From Cellulosimicrobium cellulans (GTDB lineage Bacteria > Actinomycetota > Actinomycetes > Actinomycetales > Cellulomonadaceae): a DNA stretch of 64,000 bases. Below the pieces are notes generated by a model. The model was given only the letters and a program-made list of their open reading frames with translations, did not search any database and was not told the origin of the DNA. A program made the translations under genes and the position numbers. The stretch covers positions 496,001 through 560,000 of the forward strand of contig NZ_JAMXST010000002.1 in NCBI RefSeq assembly GCF_024124905.1, written 5' to 3'. Shown one piece after another: positions 16,384 to 23,828 of the stretch; the first letter of the stretch is position 1, and every line of letters begins with the position of its first letter.

Positions 16384-17064
16384 TCAGGAGGCGGTGCGGC
16401 CGACGGCCATGGGACGGCCCGCAGAACGGCCCGACCGGCGAGCGGCCGGGTAGGCGCGCACGACGCCGACGGTGATCGCCGCGGCCGCCAGCGCCTTGAG
16501 GACGTCGCCCGGGAGGAACACGAGGGAGAGCTGCGCCGTCGTCGCGAGCGGTACCCCCGTGACGGCCGACTGGACCGGCACGCCGCACGCGTAGACGACC
16601 GCGACCCCGCCGACGAGGCACGCGACGAGCACACCGCCGAACGTCGCCCGGCGCAGCCGGTCGACGAGCCAGCCCACGACCGCCGCCCCCGCGAGGAACC
16701 CGAGCAGGTAGCCCGCGGACGGGCCGACGAACGCCCCGAGGCCGCCGCGCCCGCCCGCGAGCACCGGGAGGCCGGCCGCCGCGAGCGCGAGGAACGTCGC
16801 GACCGCGAGCGTGCCGCGCCACGCGCCGAGGATCGTGCCGGCGAGCATGACACCGAGCGTCTGGAGCGTGATCGGGACCGCGTTCCCGAACAGCGCGATC
16901 GACCCCGGCATCCCGAGCGCGGCGATCAGCGCCGCGAAGGTCGCGACGCGCGCGGCGTCGCCCGCGTCGAGCGCGAGCGGCCCGCGGCGCCCCGCTCCCG
17001 GACCGGTGTTCTGCGTGGCGGGCGCGGGCGTCCCGGGGGTCGCCGTGGTCGGTGCGTCGGTCAT
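16384..17064 (-). CDS. bioY: Biotin transporter substrate-binding component BioY
   Basis: 226 aa. A disordered Ala/Pro/Thr N-terminus is followed by six hydrophobic segments. Family marks are PITLQTLGVMLAG, LGAWRGTLAVATFLALAAAGLPVLAGGRGG, FVGPSAGYLLGFLAGA and the C-terminal FLPGDVLKALAAAAI (each shown in part). It binds biotin with high affinity in the membrane. The ATG has GGGAGC 4-5 bases upstream. First gene of the minus-strand operon bioY, ligase, thiolase, bioM, bioN. Confidence 0.93.
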   Translation of the reverse strand: MTDAPTTATPGTPAPATQNTGPGAGRRGPLALDAGDAARVATFAALIAALGMPGSIALFGNAVPITLQTLGVMLAGTILGAWRGTLAVATFLALAAAGLPVLAGGRGGLGAFVGPSAGYLLGFLAGAAVVGWLVDRLRRATFGGVLVACLVGGVAVVYACGVPVQSAVTGVPLATTAQLSLVFLPGDVLKALAAAAITVGVVRAYPAARRSGRSAGRPMAVGRTAS

Positions 17065-17199
17065 GGTGCTCCCTGCGTCGTCGTGACGGGTCGGTGCCCG
17101 ACCCGTCGTGGCCAGGTCCACTCTCCCGGCCCTGCGCGGTGCGCGCCGACGGGGACGCGGACGACGACGGTGTCGCCGCGTGCACGGATCGCACAACGG

Positions 17200-17218
17200 G
17201 TTGGAGGGTTCCACCAAC
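17200..17218 (-). promoter_or_regulatory. Possible operator in the bioY upstream region (GTTGG-N9-CCAAC)
   Basis: An inverted repeat GTTGG (17200-17204) and CCAAC (17214-17218) lies about 140 bp upstream of bioY, next to the low-GC stretch AACTATGC. It does not match the BirA or BioQ boxes I know, so the call is tentative. Confidence 0.25.
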
Positions 17219-17300
17219 TATGCTGTCGTCGCGGGATCCGGTCTCGGAGGAAGTCGACAACCGCCCCTCCGCCCCGCCCCCGGAAGGCGCGCGCCGGCTC

Positions 17301-17327
17301 TTGGCACTCTCCGGGGGAGAGTGCTAG
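17301..17327 (+). promoter_or_regulatory. CIRCE element (HrcA operator) overlapping the hsp20 promoter
   Basis: TTGGCACTC (17301-17309), nine bases, GAGTGCTAG (17319-17327): one change per half-site from the CIRCE consensus TTAGCACTC-N9-GAGTGCTAA. It spans a promoter with -35 TTGGCA (17301-17306) and -10 TAGAAC (17325-17330) at 18-bp spacing, so bound HrcA would block RNA polymerase. Confidence 0.88.
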
Positions 17328-17343
17328 AACAGAGACGTAGCCG

Positions 17344-17400
17344 CCCGCGAGGTGCCTACCTCGCGGGACCACCGACCGGTCCCGGACGGTCCGGGACCGA
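17344..17400 (+). repeat. Two stable hairpins in the hsp20 5' leader
   Basis: Hairpin 1 has a 10-bp perfect stem CCCGCGAGGT/ACCTCGCGGG (17344-17353 with 17358-17367) and a 4-base loop. Hairpin 2 is GGTCCCGGA/TCCGGGACC around 17380-17400. Both precede the Shine-Dalgarno sequence. The right arm of hairpin 1 continues as CTCGCGGGACCAC, shared with the 21-bp repeat array at 12245-12260. Confidence 0.6.
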
Positions 17401-17420
17401 CCGACGAGGAGGTGAGAGGT

Positions 17421-17909
17421 GTGGCTGCGATGATCGACCCGTTCACGACCACCTTCGACGCGATGGACCGCCTGGTCGGCCAGCTCGCGTCCGGGGCGCG
17501 CGCGACCGCGGCGTCGGCGTCGGGCGGCATGCCGCTCGACCTGTTCCGGGCGGGCGACCACTACGTCCTGACGATGGACCTTCCCGGTGTCGACCCGGGG
17601 ACGATCGACGTGTCCGTCGAGGACCGCACGCTGACGATCCGCGCCGAGCGCAGCCCGCGGACCGATCCCGACGTCCAGTGGCTCGCGCGCGAGCGGCCCT
17701 CGGGAACCTACGCGCGCCAGCTCACGGTGGGGCGCGGTCTGGCGCTCGACCAGATCTCGGCGTCGTACGAGGACGGGGTGCTGTCGCTGACGATCCCCGT
17801 GGCCGAGGAGGCCCGGCCGCGCCGGATCGAGGTCGCGCACCGCGCGGGCAGCAGCGGTGCGGCGACCCAGATCACGGCCGAGGCCGAGCCTCGGACGACC
17901 GAGGGCTGA
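17421..17909 (+). CDS. Hsp20/alpha-crystallin small heat-shock protein
   Basis: 162 aa. The N-terminus (DPFTTTFDAMDRLVGQL) is followed by the alpha-crystallin domain (about residues 35-130) beginning MPLDLFRAGDHYVLTMDLPG, with PGTIDVSVEDRTLTIRAER, the ERPSGTYARQL strand and the terminal A-x-x-x-xGVL motif ASYEDGVLSLTIPV. It is a holdase chaperone forming cytoplasmic oligomers. GTG 17421 is chosen because GAGGAGGTGAG ends 5 bases before it; ATG 17430 is the alternative. The upstream CIRCE operator indicates heat-shock control by HrcA, more usual for groESL than for hsp20. Confidence 0.92.
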   Translation: MAAMIDPFTTTFDAMDRLVGQLASGARATAASASGGMPLDLFRAGDHYVLTMDLPGVDPGTIDVSVEDRTLTIRAERSPRTDPDVQWLARERPSGTYARQLTVGRGLALDQISASYEDGVLSLTIPVAEEARPRRIEVAHRAGSSGAATQITAEAEPRTTEG

Positions 17910-17915
17910 GCCGGC

Positions 17916-18812
17916 TCAGACCTCGCCCGGGAGCGCCTTGCGGACGACGAGCCGCGTCCACGCGCCGAGGTAGACCCGGTCCCCGTCGGACAGCTCGCGT
18001 CGCTGTCCGGCGGGGATCGGGTCGGTCGGCAGCGGTTCGCCCGCCGGGCTCACGTAGGTCCCGTTCGACGACTGCAGGTCCTCGACCCACCACCGCTGGC
18101 CGTCCGTGCTGAGCTGGCAGTGCCGGCGGGAGACGCCCGTGTCCGCGCCGCAGTCGACCTGCGGGTGGATGCCGCGGGACACCGACGGGCGGCCGACGAG
18201 CACGCTGCGCTCGCGCAGCACGACGAGGCCCGGCAGTCCCGCGGAGGGCATCGGGTCCTCGGGCTGCTGCGCCTGGTACCAGTCGGGGTCGATCCAGATC
18301 TCCACGACCCACTGGTCCGGCCCCGGGACCGGGGGCGTCGGGAGGTGGCTGCCCGACGCCCCCGCCTCGCTCGCCTCGGGGGCGACGGCGGTGCTCGGGG
18401 CGGGCAGCGGGGGCGGGGTCGACGACGACGGGGGCGTCGCCGCGGATCCCGCCGCGGAGGTCGGCAGCGGGGGCGGGGTGGACCCCGAGGGCGTGCCCGC
18501 CGGCGCGGGCGCGGGCGTCGGACGCGACGGCGGGTCGAGCGAGAGCGCCGACGGCGGCTCGACCGGGTCGGGCAGCGCGCCCGTCGTGAAGTCGTAGCCG
18601 CAGTTCTCGCAGAACAGCGCCCCGCCGGGCGCCGGCGACCCGCAGTTCGGGCACGTCGTCGCGGGGGCGGCCGCCGGGGCGGCGCCCGCGGGCGTCGCAC
18701 CGCTCGCCACGGGCGTGGACGGGGCCGACGCCGCGCCGATCGGCTCGCCGCACACGTCGCAGTAGTCGGTCGACTCCGACGGGTGCCCGTTGGGGCAGAC
18801 GACGGCGCTCAC
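17916..18812 (-). CDS. Zinc-ribbon and FHA domain protein (last gene of the PknG operon)
   Basis: 298 aa. Two CxxC zinc ribbons (about residues 6-25, CPNGH...CDVCG; and 52-72, CPNCG...CENCG), a Pro/Ser/Thr-rich linker, then an FHA domain (about residues 200-290) with VGRPSVSRG, GVSRRHCQL and the pThr-pocket segment DLQSSNGTYV. FHA domains bind phosphothreonine peptides, so it probably reads phosphorylation made by the PknG-type kinase. In mycobacteria the FHA protein GarA does this, but GarA carries an N-terminal ETTS motif that I do not see here. GTG 18812 overlaps the VWA stop (GTGA). It converges with hsp20 with only 6 bp between the stops. Confidence 0.87.
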   Translation of the reverse strand: MSAVVCPNGHPSESTDYCDVCGEPIGAASAPSTPVASGATPAGAAPAAAPATTCPNCGSPAPGGALFCENCGYDFTTGALPDPVEPPSALSLDPPSRPTPAPAPAGTPSGSTPPPLPTSAAGSAATPPSSSTPPPLPAPSTAVAPEASEAGASGSHLPTPPVPGPDQWVVEIWIDPDWYQAQQPEDPMPSAGLPGLVVLRERSVLVGRPSVSRGIHPQVDCGADTGVSRRHCQLSTDGQRWWVEDLQSSNGTYVSPAGEPLPTDPIPAGQRRELSDGDRVYLGAWTRLVVRKALPGEV

Positions 18813-20092
18813 CGGCGGACTCGCGTCGTCTTCGTCGAGGCGGTGTCGAGGGCCATCTCGTCGAGGGTCGAGGTGTTCCGCTTGAGCCGCACGGTGCCCT
18901 GCTCCTCGTTGTCGATGTCGACGACCTTGCGCAGGCGCGACGTCGCCTCCTCGTTGCCCGTCTGCTGCGCGAGCTGCACGGCGCGCCCGAGCTTGACGGT
19001 CGCGGTCGCCTCGTCGCCCGAGGCCTTGGCCGCGAGGCCCTCCTGGATCGCCGCGGCGAGCTCGGTCTGGCCCGTGTAGTGCGCGACCTCGGGATTGATG
19101 CGCGTGGTGAGCGACTCGTCGTCGGACCACTTGGCCTTGACCAGACCGGAGGAGACGACCTCGCCGTTCACCGCGAGCTGGACGCGCGCCGCGAGCTGCT
19201 CGGAGCCGACCGGCTTCGACGCGACGCGGACCGCGACGTGGTAGTCGCGCGACTCGTCGCCCCACGAGCCGGTCGGGTAGGCCCCGGTGAGGGGGTTCAC
19301 CTCGGCGCGGCGGTGCGTGAGGTCCTCGACGGTCGGCGCGACCTGCCGCACGAACAGGACCTGCGAGCCCTGCGGGGCCCACACGCGCAGGTCCGCGGAG
19401 GCCACGCCACGCGCCATGGACGCCTGCATGAGGCTCTCGAAGTCGGCCGCGATCTCGTTCGGGTCCGCGATGAGGCCGACCGAGCCGAGCAGCGCCGTCG
19501 AGATCTCGCGCAGCTCGTCGACCTGCCAGCGCGAGCCGACGCCGCGCGCGTCGCACTGGAAGTGGCCCGTGACGTCGCGGACCGCGGCGGAGAGGTTCGC
19601 GCGCGGCTCCGACTCGTTCTTGCCGTCCGTGAGGAGGATCGCGTGCCGCTGGGTGGCCTGCGGCACCGTCGCGAAGAGTTGGTCCGCGAGGCGCAGCCAC
19701 GTGCTCATCGCCGTGCCGCCGCCGGGCGTGAGCATCGAGACCGCGCGCTTCGCCTCGGCGCGCGCGCCCGGCTCCATCTGGACCATCGCCATCCGCGCGT
19801 TCGGGTACGGGAAGACGCGGTTGGCGACATGGCTGCCGCCGACGATCGCGAACCACGTGCCGTCGAGGATCTGGTCCACGGCGACCTGGGCGGCGTGCTT
19901 CGCGGCCTCCATGTTCCGGCCCGACATCGATCCGGACGTGTCGACCATGATGATCTCGGCGACCCCGCCCGCGCCGCCGACGCTCCCCGCGCTCCCGGCC
20001 CCCGTGCACGTCACGGTGACGATCGCGTGGACGTCCGTGGCGCCCTCGGACAGGAACTCGTTCTGGTAGACCTCGGCGGCGAACTCGGCCAT
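18809..20092 (-). CDS. VWA domain protein (TerY-like) in the PknG operon
   Basis: 427 aa, no signal peptide. The VWA domain (about residues 40-220) has all MIDAS elements: DTSGSMSG near residue 50, a Thr in PGGGTAMS and an Asp in ILLTDGKNE. The C-terminal part is beta-rich, then helical, and ends in a polar tail with GTVRLKRNTSTL and TKTTRVRR, which offers several threonines in FHA-type contexts. It is probably a cytoplasmic scaffold that binds a partner through a metal. VWA, PP2C and kinase genes form the TerY-P triad of Ter stress systems, matching the order here. ATG 20092 has GGAG 5 bases upstream. There is a gap of about 100 bp after the phosphatase gene. Confidence 0.88.
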   Translation of the reverse strand: MAEFAAEVYQNEFLSEGATDVHAIVTVTCTGAGSAGSVGGAGGVAEIIMVDTSGSMSGRNMEAAKHAAQVAVDQILDGTWFAIVGGSHVANRVFPYPNARMAMVQMEPGARAEAKRAVSMLTPGGGTAMSTWLRLADQLFATVPQATQRHAILLTDGKNESEPRANLSAAVRDVTGHFQCDARGVGSRWQVDELREISTALLGSVGLIADPNEIAADFESLMQASMARGVASADLRVWAPQGSQVLFVRQVAPTVEDLTHRRAEVNPLTGAYPTGSWGDESRDYHVAVRVASKPVGSEQLAARVQLAVNGEVVSSGLVKAKWSDDESLTTRINPEVAHYTGQTELAAAIQEGLAAKASGDEATATVKLGRAVQLAQQTGNEEATSRLRKVVDIDNEEQGTVRLKRNTSTLDEMALDTASTKTTRVRR

Positions 20093-20193
20093 GGGGGCTC
20101 CTTCGGTGGTGCGGGTGTTCGTGCAGGCTATCGGGTCGGGGTGGGTGGTGGCGGGTCGTGCGGGGGTCGGGCCGGACGGCGGCGCGCGGCCCG

Positions 20194-21474
20194 TCAGGTC
20201 GTGGGGACGGTCGTCTCGAGGTCGGGGTCGAGCTCGGGGGAGGCCGCGTCCGACGACCTGTCGAACCGCGCGAGCGTCGCCGTGATGTTGTCCCGGCCGC
20301 CCTGGGCGTTCGCCCAGTCCACGAGCGCGCCCGCCACCGTCTGCGGGTCGTGACCGACCCGTTCCTGGGTGGCGTGGAGCAGCGCCGCGAGGTCGCCGGC
20401 GGGGGAGCAGTAGTTCCACAGGCCGTCCGAGCACACCAGCACCCAGCCGTCGCGGTCGGGGAAGGTGGCAGCCGTCCGGGCGACGGGGTCCGGGGCGTCG
20501 GGGCCGAGCCAGCGCGTGATGGCGTGGGCCTGCGGGGAGCTCTCCGCCTGGACGCGGGGGATGCCCTGCGACATCATCTCCTGCGCCCAGGAGTCGTCGA
20601 CGCTGAGCTGGTGCGCCTCGCCGTCGTCCGGGATCCAGTAGGCGCGCGAGTCGCCCACCCAGCCCGTGACGACGAGCGGGCCGTCGACGACCGCCGCGAC
20701 GAACGTGCACGACGGCGGATTCTCGCGGTCGGCCATCGCGCCGACGGTCGCCAGGATCGCGTCCTGCGCGGCCCGCGAGGCGTCCGCGACGAGCGCCGAC
20801 CAGGCGGCGACCCGCGCCGTCGGCTCGCCGACCACGGGGGAGGTGCCCTCCGGGGCGCCCGCGGCGAGCACGTCGCGCGCCGCCCGCGCCGCCGCGAGGC
20901 TCGCGACGTCGGAGTCGGGCGCGGAGGAGACGCCGTCGCACACGACGAGCGCGGCGAACGCGCGGTCCGCGGCGGCGGACGGGCTCGCGGCGAGGGCCAT
21001 CGCGTCCTCGTTGCGGGAGTGCCGCACGCCGCGGTCGCACACGCCGGCGACCCACGTCGCGGGGCGCTCGGCCCAGTGGTCCCGCTCGGACGCGGCCGGC
21101 TCGCCGCACTCCGTGCAGTACCCGTCCTCGGCCACGCGGCCCCCGCACCGCACGCACGGCCGGGCGTCGGGCTCGGGGGTGCCGTCGTCCGGGGCGGACG
21201 CCGCCTCCCCGGACGCGTGCTGCGACGTCGCGGGCCCGGCAGGTCCTCCGTCCGCCGCGTCGAGGTCCGCCGCGTCGCGGCGCGCCTCGTCGTCCGAGCC
21301 GCCCGCCGGGGGGAGCGGGGCGAGCGGCGTGCCGCACGCCTCGCAGAACCGCGCGCCCTCGGGCGACGGCTCGCCGCAGGCGGGGCACGCGAGCACCGGC
21401 GCCGGGACGGCGTCGTCGGGCACGGCCAGGTCGGGGACGGCCTGGTCGGGCGCGGGTGTCGGGGCGTCGCTCAT
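20194..21474 (-). CDS. PP2C-family serine/threonine phosphatase with zinc ribbons
   Basis: 426 aa. Two N-terminal zinc ribbons (CPACG...CEACG near residues 29-48; CVRCG...CTECG near 105-125) are separated by an acidic linker. The PP2C domain covers about residues 143-405: GVRHSRNEDA, ALVVCDGVSS, VTGWVGDSRAYW, SQGIPR, VLVCSDGLWNY and GGRDNITA supply the metal-binding aspartates. It should dephosphorylate substrates of the adjacent kinase. The protein ends LETTVPTT, recalling the ETT motif that PknG phosphorylates in GarA. ATG 21474 overlaps the kinase stop (ATGA). Confidence 0.9.
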   Translation of the reverse strand: MSDAPTPAPDQAVPDLAVPDDAVPAPVLACPACGEPSPEGARFCEACGTPLAPLPPAGGSDDEARRDAADLDAADGGPAGPATSQHASGEAASAPDDGTPEPDARPCVRCGGRVAEDGYCTECGEPAASERDHWAERPATWVAGVCDRGVRHSRNEDAMALAASPSAAADRAFAALVVCDGVSSAPDSDVASLAAARAARDVLAAGAPEGTSPVVGEPTARVAAWSALVADASRAAQDAILATVGAMADRENPPSCTFVAAVVDGPLVVTGWVGDSRAYWIPDDGEAHQLSVDDSWAQEMMSQGIPRVQAESSPQAHAITRWLGPDAPDPVARTAATFPDRDGWVLVCSDGLWNYCSPAGDLAALLHATQERVGHDPQTVAGALVDWANAQGGRDNITATLARFDRSSDAASPELDPDLETTVPTT

Positions 21475-23828
21475 CGGACCGTCCACCGTCGCACCTCGTT
21501 CGCGCGGTCGACGAGCGTGATGCGCTCGTCGCGCGAGTCCGTGAGCGACGCGAGCTCGCGGTACGCACCCTCGAGCGCGTCGCGCAGCGCGGGCTCGTCG
21601 GCGGGCACCCCCGCGATCCGCGTCGTCGGCTCGGGCCCGGACCGCGTGACGGTCTCGAGCGCGGAGCGCAGCACGCCGACGGAGAGCTCGGCGCGCTCGC
21701 GCGGCGCGATCGACACCGCGGCGACGCTCGCCATCGCGTCGGCGAGCGCGGGCAGGCCGCGGCCCGACTCGGCGAGCAGGTGCGCGCGCAGGGTGCGGGA
21801 CTCGACGTACGAGCCGCGCGTCGGACCCACGAGGTCGAGCGCGTGGAGGGCGCCGTCGAGGTCGCCGCGCGCCTCGCGGATGCGCATGAGACCGAATGCG
21901 GCGGGTGCCGTGTAGTTGGCGTCGGTGCGGGCACAGATCACGTAGAGCGACTCCGCGATGTCCGGCTCGCCGCTCAGCTCGCAGGCCGCCGCGAGCGCGA
22001 GCTTCGGCGCGAGCTCGCCGGGCACCTGGCCGTAGACCGCGTTGAACGACGCGCGCGCGGCGACCGGGTCGCCCTGCGCGAGCTCGCCGAGGCCCCCGAG
22101 CCACGCCGCGCGCCACTCCCACGGGTCGTCGGCGAGGATCGTGCCGATGGTGCCGCGCAGGACGTCGAAGCGGCCCGCCTCGATGGCCGCGCGGGCGCGC
22201 GCGAGGTGCACCTCGACCGTGTCCTCGGGCGCGTCCGCGAGCGCGGCGAGCCGCGCGTCCGGGTCGACGACGTTGACGCCGGCGAGCCAGCTCGCCATCG
22301 GGTCGTGGTCGTCGCGGCGCAGCGTGGGGAGCTCGTCCCAGGCGAGCGGCCGGGCCGCCACGTCGGCGACCGGCGCCTCGAAGAGCACCGACGCCGCCGA
22401 GTGCAGCGCCGGGTTGCCCGGGCCGGCGTCGGCGGCCACGACCTCGCGCAGCACCCCGAGGAGCTGGGTGCGCATCTCGTCGGCGGTCGCGAAGCGGTCC
22501 GCGGGGTCGAGCGCGCACGCCTTGGCGAGCAGGCGGTAGAACGAGTCGTACTGCTGGAACACGGGCGTGTCGGCGACCGGCGGGAGCGACGCGACGTACG
22601 TCGTCGTGTTGCCCCGGAAGTCGAGGACGAGCGTCGCGAGCGTGCGGCCGATCGTGTAGATGTCGGAGGCGATCGACGGGCCGACCTCGGCGACCTCGGG
22701 CGCCTGGTACCCGACCGTCCCGAAGATCGCTGACGTCATGTCGTCGGCGCGCCGCACGCCGCCGAGGTCGATGAGCTTGACGCCGTCGCCCTGCTGGATG
22801 ACGTTCTCCGGCTTGAAGTCGCAGAACAGCAGGTTGTGGTCGTGCAGGTAGGCGAACGCGGGAAGGATCGCGAGCACGTAGGCGAGCGCCTGGTCGACCG
22901 GCATCGGGTCGATCACGCCGTTGTTGGCGTCCCGGCGGTCCTGGAGGATCTCCTTGAGCGACTCGCCGCCCACGTACTCCATGACGGTGTAGCCCGCGCC
23001 GTCGTGCATGGCGAAGTTGTAGATCTCGACGATGAGCGGGTGCTCCACCTCCGCGAGGAACTGCCGCTCCGAGATCGCGGCCGCGTAGGCGTCCGGGTCG
23101 CCCGAGTTGAGCAGGCCCTTGAGCACGACCCACCGGCCCGACACGTTCTGGTCGCGGGCCAGGTAGATCCAGCCGAGGCCGCCGTGCGCGAGGCAGCCCA
23201 CGACCTCGTACTGCCCGCCGACCAGGTCGCCCGGGGAGAGCTGGGGCGTGAAGTCGAAGCGGTTGCCGCAGTGGGGGCAGAAGCCGGACGTCCGACCGGG
23301 CTGCCCGTCGCGGCCGCGGCCGACCTTCTCGCCGCACGCGGGGCAGTAGCGCTTGCGCTCCGCGACCTCGGGCACCGCCATCACGGACTGCAGCGGGTCG
23401 CGCGCGGGGACGGACGGGACGGTCGTCAGTCCCGCGCCGAGGCCGCGACCGCGCAGGCGCGTCGACGACGTGCCGACGCGGCGCGTGGCCTTCGATCCGG
23501 TCGCGGCGGTGCGTGCCGAGCCGAGCGCGGCCGTCGCGAGGCGGCTCGAGCTCGTGCGGCCCGTGCGCGTCGAGCGCTCGGCGTCGGGGTCCGCGCCCCC
23601 GGACGGCCCGGTCCCGGGACGGCCCTGGACGAACCCGGTGCCGAGCATCGCGGACGGCGACGCGGCGGCGGCCGTGCCCGGTGCCGGCGCGCCGGAGGTC
23701 CCGGTCGCGGCCCCCGTCGGCGTGCCGCCGGAGCCGCCGGCGGGTGCGCCGCAGACGTTGCAGTAGCCGTCCTCGATGGTGCCCGGGCAGCCGGGCTCCG
23801 AGCACGGGACGGTCGCGGTGGTGGTCAC
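21471..23828 (-). CDS. pknG: PknG-type serine/threonine protein kinase
   Basis: 785 aa, the size of mycobacterial PknG. Order: an extra N-terminal zinc ribbon (CSEPGC...CNVCG, residues 8-25); a low-complexity linker; a rubredoxin-like domain with CPAC (about 160) and CPHC (about 184); a kinase domain (about 204-470); and TPR-like helices to the end. The kinase motifs match PknG: GCLAHGGLGWIYLARD glycine loop, VVLKG lysine, a non-RD catalytic loop FCDFKPEN, DLGGVRR in place of DFG, and GYQAPE. It is soluble, with no membrane segment. In mycobacteria PknG phosphorylates GarA to control 2-oxoglutarate and glutamate flux in response to amino acids sensed through GlnH and GlnX. GTG 23828 overlaps the upstream stop (GTGA). 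Confidence 0.94.
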   Translation of the reverse strand: MTTTATVPCSEPGCPGTIEDGYCNVCGAPAGGSGGTPTGAATGTSGAPAPGTAAAASPSAMLGTGFVQGRPGTGPSGGADPDAERSTRTGRTSSSRLATAALGSARTAATGSKATRRVGTSSTRLRGRGLGAGLTTVPSVPARDPLQSVMAVPEVAERKRYCPACGEKVGRGRDGQPGRTSGFCPHCGNRFDFTPQLSPGDLVGGQYEVVGCLAHGGLGWIYLARDQNVSGRWVVLKGLLNSGDPDAYAAAISERQFLAEVEHPLIVEIYNFAMHDGAGYTVMEYVGGESLKEILQDRRDANNGVIDPMPVDQALAYVLAILPAFAYLHDHNLLFCDFKPENVIQQGDGVKLIDLGGVRRADDMTSAIFGTVGYQAPEVAEVGPSIASDIYTIGRTLATLVLDFRGNTTTYVASLPPVADTPVFQQYDSFYRLLAKACALDPADRFATADEMRTQLLGVLREVVAADAGPGNPALHSAASVLFEAPVADVAARPLAWDELPTLRRDDHDPMASWLAGVNVVDPDARLAALADAPEDTVEVHLARARAAIEAGRFDVLRGTIGTILADDPWEWRAAWLGGLGELAQGDPVAARASFNAVYGQVPGELAPKLALAAACELSGEPDIAESLYVICARTDANYTAPAAFGLMRIREARGDLDGALHALDLVGPTRGSYVESRTLRAHLLAESGRGLPALADAMASVAAVSIAPRERAELSVGVLRSALETVTRSGPEPTTRIAGVPADEPALRDALEGAYRELASLTDSRDERITLVDRANEVRRWTVR

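Noticed and set aside
17344-17421. RNA thermometer in the hsp20 leader
   Set aside because: The hairpins are GC-rich and very stable and do not pair with the Shine-Dalgarno sequence, so melting at physiological temperature is unlikely; only structure is reported.
20158-21915. Long plus-strand open frame (585 codons) antisense to the PP2C and PknG genes, and similar long frames opposite most genes
   Set aside because: At this GC content stop codons are rare in all frames. These frames are Arg/Ala/Gly-rich, have no family motifs, and lie opposite genes with clear domains.
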